This document shows, one piece after another, positions 9,340 to 18,314 of a stretch of DNA of 18,585 bases. The position numbers and the translations under genes were made by a program. The DNA comes from Dimargaris cristalligena (taxonomy: Eukaryota > Kickxellomycota > Dimargaritomycetes > Dimargaritales > Dimargaritaceae), in NCBI GenBank assembly GCA_027576995.1, contig JANBQC010000560.1:1-18585 (forward strand), written 5' to 3'. Each line of letters starts with the position of its first letter. The stretch's first letter is position 1. The notes beneath the pieces were generated by a model. That model searched no databases. It saw nothing but the letters and a program-made list of their open reading frames with translations, and was not told the DNA's origin.

Positions 9340-9552
9340 ATGGATATGTTTGTCTGTTTGGGTATTTTGAATGAGTTACAACTACCCCCGAGTGATGCCA
9401 GTCTATTTATATTGGAAACCAACCCTAGACAAATTTCAAAATGCTCCTCGGAATGTGGCAAAAATTGGGAAAGGGCAGCAATCAACCCTTCCCCCCCACT
9501 CTACGGTGTCTTTGTTTGTATACCAGCCATAATTCAACCATCTCTGGAATAA
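9340..9552 (+). CDS. SDASLFILE ORF block, copy 2 (70 codons)
   Basis: An intact ATG-started frame 54 bp after the proline-rich ORF. Its central part (about residues 22-45) aligns in frame with copy 1 near 4790-4690: SDASLFILE, NP, KCS, then CGKNW. Copy 1 has TAG at two of these codons. The pattern of silent differences suggests that this block was once translated, so it may be a further exon, with the intervening TAA removed by splicing, or a second small gene. Two or three cysteines are conserved. No family recognised. Confidence 0.3.
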   Translation: MDMFVCLGILNELQLPPSDASLFILETNPRQISKCSSECGKNWERAAINPSPPLYGVFVCIPAIIQPSLE

Positions 9553-10172
9553 TGGAGGTGGTGGCAGTATTTTCCTTTTTCATTTCTTTGGTGGAAATAT
9601 TATTTTGATTTATATCATGCCACCCGACTTTTTTTCCTCATTAGTAAATTTTAATGTTAATACACCCTTTTCTCATATACGTAGAAATCGCCCCAGTGAC
9701 ATATATATGTTATAACTCATTTAGTAGGTAATTTACGCATCATACAACGGATTGGTTGCGAATTTTTGTCTTGATGGGTCCAATACATTTATAGATCTTC
9801 AATATATAACCTACAAGTGCATTGAACGTACCGCAACACTATATACACAAACCAGTCGCGTTCTGACGCACCACCAAGAATGCAGACCTTGCCTTTATCC
9901 AGGAGTTAGATTGAGGAAATATTTATAACTTGTCCGTAAGTGTAAAAAGAAAATCCCACAAATGTTAATGATGCAAGTAGCCAAATGGATAGTGTAAGCA
10001 GCCGGGTGGGGAAAAGGATGCACAAGAAAGTTAAGACATGGTGTGGGTAAAAAAATAATAGGGGGAGGGAGGGGAGGGTGGTTGACGGCAGCCAGTAAAA
10101 ATAATAATAAAAGAGATCAATCCTCAAAAACTTTGAAACCCCTCCAACCCGAAAACTACCTCTCAAACGCTC
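9553..10172. other. intergenic region between copy 2 and the MetRS 3' end
   Basis: AT-rich with no gene identified. The MetRS transcript probably ends in its right-hand part, where the minus strand has T-rich tracts (10095-10110 region). Confidence 0.4.
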
Positions 10173-10178
10173 TTTATT
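10173..10178 (-). terminator. AATAAA polyadenylation signal overlapping the MetRS stop codon
   Basis: The minus strand reads AAATAAAG at the end of MetRS, so AATAAA spans the TAA stop (10176-10174). No other AATAAA was seen in the following 130 bases, so this is the likely signal and the 3' UTR would be very short. Confidence 0.4.
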
Positions 10179-12570
10179 TCGCCTTGGAAGAGCCACCACC
10201 ATATCGTTCTCTGTACACATCGGCCATCTTTTCGTCAATCCGCTTGAACAAGTGTTCGGCCTCACCCACTACATGACCGGGCAGTAAGTCTAGGTTGAAT
10301 TCGGTGGGGATCACATGTAAAGGCGCGTTCAATTGCTGGCACATGGCGCGAGCGGTCGAGGGCATGAAGGGGTAGAACAGGGCCGACAAGAGGTAAATCA
10401 AGTTGACCCCCACGGCGATGACCGTATCGCACTGGGCGCGGTGGTTGGTGTAGAGCGAGTTATCCAACTTGGATTCCTGGAGGTAGCCGTTACCGCGTTG
10501 GGAAATTTCCATGGCCAGTTTGAGGGCAGTGCGGATACGGACGGCGTCGAAATTGGCAATATATTCAGTAAGGAGTTGGTTCACTTCACCAATGAGGCGG
10601 GACTCGGCCGTGGCGGGGGCGCCGGTGGGCGGGTGGACCAGGGCTTCACTCCAGGCTGGCACCACACACTGGTATTTGGCGGTGTTGATGAACTTCATCA
10701 CGCGGTTACAGAAGTTACCCACGTTGGCCAGTAGTTCGGTATTGTTGCGCATGACGAATTCCTTCCAGGTGAAAATGCTATCGCTCGTTTCCGGCCGGTT
10801 GGCCAATAGGTAGTAGCGCCAGACCTCGACGGGAATCCCGGTATCCATGACGTTGGTCCCGAACACCCCGATGTTGCGGCTCTTGGAGAATTTACCGCCT
10901 TCGTAGTTGAGGTATTCCGTGGTGCTGATGTGGTGCACCAGCGTCCAGTCTTCGCCCGTACCGATTTCGCAGGCCGGGAAGATGACCGAGTGGAAAGGCA
11001 CATTGTCCTTACCCATGAATTGGTACAGCTGGACCTCCTTCGGGTTCTTCCACCATGCCTGCCAGTCGTCCGTGTAGTTGGCGGTAATGGAAGGGTAGCC
11101 GATGGGGGCGTCGTACCAGACGTAGAACACCTTATCTTTCATATGTTCCAAAGGAACGGGGGTACCCCACTTGAGATCACGGGTAATGCAGCGCGGCTTC
11201 AAGCCCTCCCGCAGCCAGTTGTGGGTAATGGTGCGGCCGTTCACCGACCACTGACCAGCCTCGATGGAGCGCTCCACAAAGGCCTCCACTTTAGGTTGCA
11301 ACTGGGGCAGATCCAGGAAAATGTGGGTAGATTCACGCAGGATGGGGCGATTGCCGTCGAGCTTACAGCGGGGCTGCTCCAAATCAGCGGCATTCAGCAG
11401 GGTACCACAGGCGTCGCATTGATCACCGCGGGCATCTTCGTATTTGCACTTGGGGCAAACACCTTCGACATAGCGGTCCGCCAGGAAACGCTGGCACGTT
11501 TCGCAGAAGAGCTGGGTCAGCGTGTCCTCGATGGTAAATCCGTTACGGTGGAGGCTGTGGAACATGTCCTGGGCCACTTCGGTCTGCTTCTGGGTAGTCG
11601 TGCGGCCGAAATGGTCGAAGCTAAGATCGAACCAGTCGTAGACCTGGCGATGGATAGCGTTATATTTGTCGCAGAGTTCCTGGCAGCTTACGCCTTCCTC
11701 CAGAGCCTTGGTCTCGGTGGCCGTACCGTACTCATCGGTACCGCAGACGAACAGGGTGTTGAACCCGCGCAGCCGGGCGTAACGGGCGTAGACGTCGGCA
11801 CTGAGGGTGGACCCGATGATGTTACCCAAATGGGGGACGTTGTTCACGTAGGGCAGGGCACTGGTGATGAGTACGTTGCGCTGACCGGGGATGGGGCGAA
11901 CCTTGCCGCTCAAATCTTCGCTCAATTCCCGAACCGGGCCCACACGGCGGTTACTCAGACTGGGTTTCTGGAAGATGACTACAGGCACCACATCAAGGAA
12001 GGCCTGGGCGGCGGTAATAGCCACAGCAATTCCCGGGCGCTGGTTCAAGGCGGTGAACCAGGCCTGGAGGTGGGGGAAGGGCGCCGTGGCCTCGGCGGAC
12101 GAAGCCGAATAGACAAAGTAGAGGTCGCTGAAGAGAGCCACTTCGGCGGGTCCGGGGACGGCAGCGGCCGAAGCAATAAACTGCTGGGCCAGGGGGTCTA
12201 GCGCGGCGTAGATCTGGGCCAGGTCCGGGCGCTTGGCGGCCAACAGGGGCACGATGCGCTTCTCCTCGATCTCGAAGAGCGAGTTCAGACGCAGGGCGGC
12301 CAAAGCACCGACGAGACCGGCCGAGTTGGCCTGGGGGCTCTGGGAAGCCAAATAACGCAGTACAGCATTGGCCTCGAACAACACCGCGGGGGGCTGGGCA
12401 CTGGTAAGAGTCACGCTGAGCTGGGGACCATTCTTTTTGGAGGGCTCGACCCGCTCGGTTTGGAGGGTGGCCTGGTACACGGCGGCACCCACGAAAACCT
12501 TGAGGATATTGGCGGCCTCAGGAGTGCCCGAGGCGGGTGTGGTGGTCAGGCTGAGCTGGATCTGGGACAT
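10174..12570 (-). CDS. MES1: methionyl-tRNA synthetase, cytosolic
   Basis: Charges tRNA-Met with methionine using ATP, in the cytosol. The 798-residue product has a GST-like N-terminal domain (about 1-200), as in yeast Mes1p where it binds Arc1p. The class I catalytic core follows, with the HIGH motif as HLGN (247-250) and KMSKS as KFSKS (560-564). A zinc-binding insert has cysteine pairs at 356/359, 372/375 and 385/388. The anticodon-binding helical domain (about 600-765) contains the GN-x-YLQ motif at 693-698. There is no WHEP or EMAPII extension, which fits a fungal enzyme (yeast 751 aa). The ATG at 12570 was chosen over the one at 12675 because it has CACC before it and the GST-like fold starts there. 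The extra 35 upstream residues look like translated leader. A single uninterrupted exon. The gene symbol follows the yeast name. Confidence 0.96.
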   Translation of the reverse strand: MSQIQLSLTTTPASGTPEAANILKVFVGAAVYQATLQTERVEPSKKNGPQLSVTLTSAQPPAVLFEANAVLRYLASQSPQANSAGLVGALAALRLNSLFEIEEKRIVPLLAAKRPDLAQIYAALDPLAQQFIASAAAVPGPAEVALFSDLYFVYSASSAEATAPFPHLQAWFTALNQRPGIAVAITAAQAFLDVVPVVIFQKPSLSNRRVGPVRELSEDLSGKVRPIPGQRNVLITSALPYVNNVPHLGNIIGSTLSADVYARYARLRGFNTLFVCGTDEYGTATETKALEEGVSCQELCDKYNAIHRQVYDWFDLSFDHFGRTTTQKQTEVAQDMFHSLHRNGFTIEDTLTQLFCETCQRFLADRYVEGVCPKCKYEDARGDQCDACGTLLNAADLEQPRCKLDGNRPILRESTHIFLDLPQLQPKVEAFVERSIEAGQWSVNGRTITHNWLREGLKPRCITRDLKWGTPVPLEHMKDKVFYVWYDAPIGYPSITANYTDDWQAWWKNPKEVQLYQFMGKDNVPFHSVIFPACEIGTGEDWTLVHHISTTEYLNYEGGKFSKSRNIGVFGTNVMDTGIPVEVWRYYLLANRPETSDSIFTWKEFVMRNNTELLANVGNFCNRVMKFINTAKYQCVVPAWSEALVHPPTGAPATAESRLIGEVNQLLTEYIANFDAVRIRTALKLAMEISQRGNGYLQESKLDNSLYTNHRAQCDTVIAVGVNLIYLLSALFYPFMPSTARAMCQQLNAPLHVIPTEFNLDLLPGHVVGEAEHLFKRIDEKMADVYRERYGGGSSKAK

Positions 12571-12687
12571 GGTGACGGAGAAGCACGAGGTGTACAGTGG
12601 GCCGGATGAAAGAAAAAATAGACAATTAAATAGAGTGAGGATGACGGCGTCTGGAGAAACTATGGAAGAGGGCAAGGGCTTAAAAAT

Positions 12688-12948
12688 TTAAAAGAGCAAT
12701 GCAAAACTAACCACCGAGTCAGCTACGGGAGGGTAAAATAGCCCAGTGTTTAGTAGTAATAAAAATCTATCAATGAGCCAAAAAAAGATTAATAATCGGA
12801 GTACTAACCAATAGTGCAAAAGTTCTCTCCAGGCCAATATTTCACTGTATTTTATATAGCGATGTCCAATGGCACTGAAGGTAGCGAGATTTCTCCTGCC
12901 GCGCGACATGATTTTCGAAGCTCGCAAAGTGACTGGTTGATTAGCCAT
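12688..12948 (-). CDS. uncertain 86-codon ORF upstream of MetRS
   Basis: An ATG-started frame between SMC5 and MetRS on the same strand. The first 34 or so residues are rich in Arg, Ser and Ala without acidic residues (SRGRRNLATF near 15-24), like a mitochondrial presequence, and use balanced codons. The rest is AT-rich and hydrophobic and may be a translated leader or intron. It is in a different frame from MetRS. It could be a first exon, an upstream ORF, or chance. No family recognised. Confidence 0.2.
   Translation of the reverse strand: MANQPVTLRASKIMSRGRRNLATFSAIGHRYIKYSEILAWRELLHYWLVLRLLIFFWLIDRFLLLLNTGLFYPPVADSVVSFALLF
12848..12858 (-). promoter_or_regulatory. possible TATA box upstream of MetRS
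   Basis: The minus strand reads TATATAAAATA about 280 bp before the MetRS ATG, with inverted CCAAT boxes close by. It would imply a long leader. It also lies inside the 86-codon ORF at 12688-12948, which argues against that ORF being a gene. Confidence 0.25.
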
Positions 12949-13359
12949 TAGACAATGGTCCTGTAATCGTGGAGAGAAGGGCTGTAAACATCCAGCCCAG
13001 ACTCGGCCTGCTTGCGGGACTCTTCATTCTATCCGATATTCCACCAATTCAACGCAGTCGATGATAATAACTAACAACTAACTAGTGACTAATGTTATTC
13101 CATTTAATGCAAAATAGCCTGTGCTACATACACTGGGTAATTGAGGCTGGAGTTGCCTGGGGCTAGTGAGTCACGCTATTGGAAGCGCAGATGGTCTCAT
13201 CTGGAGATTAAACTAGCGTCTGTCCAAATTCAGTGAGAATAAGCCATGTACCAGGGCCTCCGATATAGCTACGCGATAAATGTCACCCCGTAATTCAGGA
13301 ACCTTACACACCCAGATACATACACACAACGGCGATACTACTTCGATTTACGAACCTCC
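12949..13359. other. intergenic region between MetRS and SMC5
   Basis: Holds the end of the SMC5 transcript and the far upstream part of MetRS. No ORF, RNA gene or clear repeat was found. Confidence 0.4.
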
Positions 13360-13365
13360 TTTATT
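13360..13365 (-). terminator. AATAAA polyadenylation signal of SMC5
   Basis: AATAAA on the minus strand, about 190 bases after the SMC5 stop codon, is a clear candidate for 3' end formation. Confidence 0.45.
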
Positions 13366-13469
13366 CGATCTCGGTCATTAATTATCACTAATAAACAATA
13401 CACTATCAGATATGGATTACAGTCGGGTATAAGAAGGGGTGCTGGCCACGGTTCGGGAGGGGGTGCCTC

Positions 13470-13493
13470 TATATATATATATATATATATATA
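13470..13493. repeat. AT dinucleotide microsatellite
   Basis: An uninterrupted alternating TA tract of 24 bases, in the probable 3' UTR of SMC5 about 60 bases after the stop codon. It is self-complementary and likely length-variable between strains. Confidence 0.9.
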
Positions 13494-13552
13494 GAAGGCT
13501 CTAGTTAGATAGATCACGATTTCAAAACTTGCCCCCCTCTCTCCCTCACCCA

Positions 13553-16500
13553 TTAACCGCCTGCTTTGTTGCGGATATACGCTCCAATATGGAACTTCTC
13601 GGGCTGCCACTCCCCGTTGTAAATGCAAAGCACTTTCATCCGGGGATGGTACTCCAAGTTGGGTAATAGCTTCGGGGTAATCAAAAAATACTGCGCCGAC
13701 AGCGTTTCGCAGGCCACCTGCACCAACTGGTGGTGGATCATGCGTTCGTTCCGGGGGTCCATGCCTTGGTTAATCTCGTCCACCACGCGGAAAGGCGCCA
13801 CCGCCAGTTCCTGGAGGGCCATGAGGTACAGGATCGTGGATACTGACCGTTCGCCGCCGGACTGCCGTTGCCCTGTCAAAACCTGCAGCTGTTCGCTCTC
13901 GCGGAACTTGACCAGAATGTCGATGCCCCATTTGTCAAAGTCATCGTGCCGGCTGAGTCGGACTTCCCCTGCGCAGCCGATGCGGTCAAACGCCGCCGCG
14001 AAATGGGTACTGATGCGTTCCACAATAGTCGCCACCTGTGTTTCCCACTGCGAGCGGATCCGGGTGAGTTCGGCGGTCGTGTCCGTCAGTTCGCGCTCCG
14101 ACTGGGCCAGTTGCGCTTGCAGTTTTTCAATGTCCCGGGTCCGCGCCCGGTATTGTTCGACAATCACCGGGTTGGCCGCATGGGTCAATTCGGCCTTGGT
14201 GCGTTCACTTACGAGGGCGGTCTCGAGTTCATCGAGTGACATGTCTTTGCCGTACTGGAGTACTTCGTCCCACAGTTCCGGGTCCAGCCGATTCTTAATT
14301 TGGTCTGCTTCGGCCAATAGTTCAACCGCCTGGGCCTTGGCTTCATTAAACTGATCGGTGACCTCGCGGTACGCCTCCGCCGCCGCCTTGAGGTCACGGT
14401 CGTAGGTTTCGAGCTGCCGGTCAATCTCCGACAGTTTGTTGATGGCCTGGAGGTGGGTAAGGAAGGCCTGCGTGGATTGGGACTGGGACTCGATCAGTTT
14501 TCGGAGGCACTCTTTGGACTGGATAACGCACCGGCCGCGTCGAACGGCCAGACTATGCAATTTGGTCCGGATATCGGCCTGCAGAGCGAGGTCCTGTTCG
14601 GGGGCAAGCCGCAGATCTTGCAGCTTCTCCTTGTGTGACTCGAGCCGAATCTTTTGGCGCTCGTAGTCCCGCTGGCGTTGCACGTACTCCCGCTTGCGAT
14701 TGGTAAGCAGCTCGCGCTCCCGTTGGAGCCCGTCGCTTTCGGTGCGAAGCCGGGACTCGACTACCCGCAACTCTTTAACCCGGCCCTCGTCACCGCTTAG
14801 GGTGGATCGCAGCCGGTCAATGTCGTCTTCTAGAGCCGCCTTGTGTTCGACGTTGGCCGACTGGGTGAGGAAACGACCGGGACGTATGACTTTGGTGGTG
14901 ACAAACGGTAGCCGATTACCGTACCGGGAAAACTGAATTTGGTACACAGTGTCCTGGGCTACGTATTGGCGCAGCAGCCGGGAGGAGTCCACCCGATCGT
15001 GATTGATGGCGCGCCGGCTCAGGGGCGTAGCGTGAATTTTCTCCATATCGCAAAGGGCAACCAGCACGGGGGCCGGTCCATCAATCAGGTCTAAGGCGTA
15101 TTTTTCGAACCCGAAATCGTGTAGCTGGTCCGGCGAGACCGGGGCCTTATAATCCGCCAAGGTCTTATCGAGAATCAACACGACATTAGCCTTGAGTCGC
15201 AACCGATCGTTAATCTCGCGCGTAAACAGGTGGTAGTCGCCCTCGGTTTGGCACACAAACGTTTTCATGGTAGAGGATTGGATAAGGGACTCGACGGCCT
15301 TGGCGAAATTCGCGTCGGTGATATTAATCTCGAGGCAGATGGGTTCGAACACGTATTCTTGGAACTGGTCCCGGTTTTGCCGCAGCCATAGGACGGCCTT
15401 GTGGGTATCCGCGTCAAATCGCTCGAGCGCTACTAACCGTTGGTTGCGCACATCCTCCAACTGCTGTAGTTCGGTTTGCTTACGCTCCATTTGCTGGCGG
15501 GCATTGCGCGATTGGGCCATGATGTCCTGTTGCTGACCCTGTAGCTCATCGACGCGGCTTTGCATATCCCGTAGCTGCCGGCCAAGCTCATCCATTTGGC
15601 GCGTAAGGTCGGCCGTAGGATCCTCGGGAGGCCCTGCCCCAATGTCGCGTTGGAGCAGCTCAATATCTCGCTTGAGTTCGGCCATTTGGCGCTTGCGGCT
15701 TTCCTCGCGGTTCTTAATCTCGCCCAATCGGTTGCGCTGATCGTCGCATTCGGCGTCCAGTTTCTCAATCTCGGTCATTTTCGTTTCAAACTGCTGGTTG
15801 GACCGACGACTGGCGTCCTCCATGGAGTTCTTACGCCTCTCGGCCACCTGGATATCGTGGGCCACGCTCGCCTTGAGCTCTAGGTGGGGTTGGTGCTGTC
15901 GCTGCAGCTGTTTATAATTCTGGTGAACGGTTTTGCGCTCCTCTTTGATGGTGTCGAAGCGGTCCTTGACCTCGGCGTACTGCGCAAAGGGAATCCGAGT
16001 TTCGATGATTTTGATTTGCCGGAGGATGGCCTCCCGCTCTTGGAAACGCAGGACATCCCGCTCCAAAACGGCGTTGCGCTTAACGAGATTGTCGATACTT
16101 TCCCGCTCATCTCTGGTGGTAGCCTGCAGCGACTTTTCCTGATTGCGCAGCAGAATGAGTTGGGAATGCCAGTCGGCTAGCTGGGCCTCCCCGGCGGCCT
16201 TTTGGGTCTCCCGTAGCAGCTCAGCGGAATTCATCTGGGCAAATTCGCACACTTTGTCCTGGGGTAAAAACTGGCACAGGTTGTCCACTTGGATGCGAAA
16301 GGACCGCACGGTTTCCTGGATCTCCTTAAAGGTAGAGGCGTGGCCGTTGAGTTTCCAGGTGGAGGAGTTGCTACTGCGCTGAATATGCCGCTTGATGACG
16401 GGATTGCGATGGCCGGGGTGGCCTTTGAGTTCAATTTCGATGGACGCTCGGTCATAGCCATGTTTGACAAACTCGGAAATGTCCTTGGCGCGGCCTAAAA

Positions 16501-17019
16501 TGGAAGTGTTGCCGCCCAGGCCCAAGGCGATGGCGCACACGATGGTGCTCTTGCCCGTGCCGTTGGGCCCAATGATCATGTTCAGGTGCGGTCCGGGGGA
16601 GAACTGGCAAGCGTCGTACGTGACAAAATGGCGCAGGGCCACACGAACAATGGAGCCTGGGGGGAACTCTCTTTAGAAGGGCAGTGGATTGGCAGATTAT
16701 TATTATTAAAAAAGAATAAATGACCAGCGGTGAGTTCATATGGAAGGTGTATGGAATGACAAAAGAGGGTATTGGCCAATGTGGGTATAGAATGAGGCAT
16801 GGCGGCTAACCAGTGCATTCGGAGGGGTACTACGAGAAAAACGAGGTTAAACACTTACCCTATCTCATTTGTGTCGCTTTGAGAGGCCGACTTGGCCTGG
16901 ACGGTGCCGCTTGCCTGGTTGGAGTTAATCTTCACAAGCCGCCGCTTGGACGGAGTATTGGCGGTTGGGGCAAGCATGCGTTTACCGTGGGTTTTTGCGA
17001 CGAGGGTGGTTGCGACCAT
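13553..17019 (-). CDS. SMC5: structural maintenance of chromosomes protein 5 (SMC5), two exons
   Basis: ATPase of the nuclear SMC5/6 complex, which acts in homologous recombination repair and replication stress. Exon 1 is 17019-16859 and exon 2 is 16670-13553, giving 1092 residues, as in yeast (1093) and human (1101). The N-terminal head has the Walker A GPNGTGKS at 88-95 and the SMC5-typical NLCQFLPQDKV region near 184-194. Coiled coil runs about 225-480, the hinge about 490-655, and coiled coil again about 665-940. The C-terminal head has the ABC signature QSGGERS (990-996) and Walker B ending in DE at 1018-1019, followed by the SMC5-type ITPKLLPNL segment. Exon 1 supplies a basic, NLS-like PSKRRLVK (23-30), and the splice restores PPGSIVRVAL before FVTYD. 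The ATG has A at -3 and G at +4, with an in-frame stop upstream. Confidence 0.95.
16671..16858 (-). other. SMC5 intron (188 bp, phase 2)
   Basis: The donor is a perfect GTAAGT at 16858-16853 and the acceptor is CTAAAG ending at 16671. Splicing joins GG to A to make Gly54, followed by Glu-Phe-Pro-Pro-Gly. Without it, exon 2 runs into an in-frame TAA at 16675-16673 and no ATG is available. No strong CTAAC branch site was seen near the acceptor. Confidence 0.88.
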
Positions 17020-17667
17020 AGTCAAGAAAGACACGGCCAGTCAACGTAGGCAGCGGATTAGCCAATGAGAAAAATATATAGAAATGCACGAGAGTTTCGG
17101 AGCTAAAGTATCGTTTCGAGGGCGAATTCAAATAAAAGGAGTGGAAGGAATAGTGGGAATAATAGTGGCGCGCGACCTAAATCTCGAATAGAGTGTGGGT
17201 GAGCTCATTCACGTCGATGGTCCAGACTGAAGTTAATAAGTTCAAGGGGATAATGTGAAAGCAAGAAATAAAATAGGATACACTTATTAGTAACCCAAAC
17301 TACGCGGCCAAAAAAACAAAAGCTGGCCCATTCATTCGTTATGGCTAATTGCAGAAGTTTGGAATGGGTGAGGTTAGTTGGGTTAAACAACAGTGTCCCT
17401 GTTTTTTTTTTGTATACATGTTTGTGTTTTGGCTATAGATATCGCCCACCTCTCTCCCTATACCCATAGATCACACAGGGGACAATGGCCCAGCCAGCGG
17501 GTATTAAAGAGTCGTTTAGGGCAAATCATAACTATTTAAAGGCACTAAGTTCCCCCTTGATTCCCCACTATCCACACAATACTTGATGCCATGCAAGTCT
17601 AATTGGCACCAGGAAGCTGCTTCAATACTGCGATCTATTTTATTGGAGTCCCCAGGCCTGTTTAGTC
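17020..17667. other. SMC5 upstream region
   Basis: No gene identified. Close to SMC5, the minus strand has a TATATATTT stretch (about 17080-17072), followed by an inverted CCAAT box (17062-17066), 45-60 bases before the ATG. These may be core promoter elements, although a CCAAT box downstream of a TATA box is not the usual order. Confidence 0.3.
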
Positions 17668-17883
17668 ATGGCGCCGAATAAATCCCAGTTGGATTACAAC
17701 GCTTTCCTATATAAACAACACTACCCATTCCATTCCCCTTATCGCCTAATTAAATTGATGCGTTCATTTTTTTGTGAGGATAAGCACAACCTAAGTTATA
17801 GGCTCCTCGACCTGGACACTAAGTTAGAGCCCGACAACCACCCCAATTGGCGGGGGATTCGCTGCTATAGTTCATATGGGTGA
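17668..17883 (+). CDS. hypothetical ORF, 71 aa
   Basis: An ATG in strong context (GTC before ATGGCG) opens a frame with balanced codons, such as CTC GAC CTG GAC in the second half. The product is rich in aromatic and charged residues, without a signal peptide or membrane helix. Its last codons run into the first unit of the tandem duplication at 17871, so the end may have been altered by that repeat. No family recognised. Confidence 0.25.
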   Translation: MAPNKSQLDYNAFLYKQHYPFHSPYRLIKLMRSFFCEDKHNLSYRLLDLDTKLEPDNHPNWRGIRCYSSYG

Positions 17884-18160
17884 AATTCGTCCCAGCTGCA
17901 CAAGGCTTTAAGTGATGTGTATGGGAAAATAGGCGGGGGGTTCATTTTTAACCAGTAGGTTTTACCTCATCCAACGGATTTTTTATTATACAGCCTGGTT
18001 GAATCTCTCCCATATGGATGAAATTCGAACCAGCTGTAAAGGGTTTTGTTTAATATATGCATGGGTGAATACGTGGGAGAATAGTCCTTAATCAATAATA
18101 TTGGCCTTATCCAATGGATTTTTCATTATATAGCCCGAATAAACTTCTCCCATATATACA
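17871..18160. repeat. diverged tandem duplication, period 138-140 bp
   Basis: Unit 1 (17871-18008) and unit 2 (18009-18146) share CATATGG.TGAAATTCG at 17873 and 18011 (offset 138), the CCAGCTG that follows, and a CATCCAACGG / TATCCAATGG stretch at 17968 and 18108 (offset 140). A partial third unit starts at TCTCCCATAT near 18147. On the minus strand both units can encode SW.EFHPY, with CAC/CAT silent change. Confidence 0.75.
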
Positions 18161-18314
18161 AAAACCTAGACAGTATATTAGCTAATGGACAGGGGAGGAG
18201 CTCCATACCACTGGGTAATACTTTGGCCAAGATGTCATCAGGAAAGGTTACAGAGAGATGGTATGTTTTCCACCAGTGAAATCCACTTCTGGGAAAGGAT
18301 TGTGGGTTACACAC
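18126..18314 (-). CDS. uncertain ORF, 62 codons
   Basis: The minus-strand frame opens with GTG, so it is a fragment. The middle has protein-like composition (SGFHWWKTYHLS, then FPDDILAKVLP) and the end runs into the tandem duplication. Together with the SW.EFHPY reading of the repeat units on the same strand, it may be a relic of a decayed minus-strand gene spanning about 17870-18390. No family recognised. Confidence 0.2.
   Translation of the reverse strand: MCNPQSFPRSGFHWWKTYHLSVTFPDDILAKVLPSGMELLPCPLANILSRFLYIWEKFIRAI

Larger units (their letters stand above)
4658..9516. repeat. large diverged inverted repeat (arms 4658-6222 and 7959-9516)
   Basis: Matching anchors in the two arms have coordinates that sum to a nearly constant value: 4748 with 9417 (14165), 4985 with 9178 (14163), 5418 with 8758 (14176), 5616 with 8561 (14177), 6199 with 7981 (14180). 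The arms are therefore collinear and mirrored about position 7085. By eye the nucleotide identity is roughly two thirds, higher in the coding blocks. The loop is about 1.7 kb. The genes in the arms point away from each other. Confidence 0.7.
7959..9552 (+). pseudogene. inverted copy 2 of an unrecognised coding unit, disabled
   Basis: Counterpart of copy 1, read on the plus strand. In order it has the IPT..YMV.LGG block (about 7962-7990), TGR.H.IF (about 8087-8112), a frame from about 8126 to 8340 with FSWLE, the YAEA...LQT..KLL to FMAD frame (about 8545-8813), an EYPIV block (about 8868), the proline-rich ORF (9031-9285) and an intact SDASLFILE ORF (9340-9552). Homology ends near 9516. Disablements include TAG near 8128 and 8338, and TAG at 8887-8889 where copy 1 has CAG. 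Copy 1 is intact at several of these sites and broken at others, so the two decayed separately. Some gaps could be introns, so a spliced functional gene is not ruled out. Confidence 0.55.

Noticed and set aside
10930..12201. 423-codon open frame on the plus strand
   Set aside because: It lies wholly antisense to MetRS, whose motifs and length are unmistakable. Long antisense frames are expected opposite GC-rich coding sequence.
12571..12675. Upstream ATG adding 35 residues to MetRS
   Set aside because: The added residues are AT-rich leader-like sequence with poor context, while the ATG at 12570 has CACC before it and begins the GST-like domain.
13623..14354. 243-codon plus-strand frame
   Set aside because: Antisense shadow of the SMC5 C-terminal half. 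Ser/Arg-rich composition is typical of such shadows.
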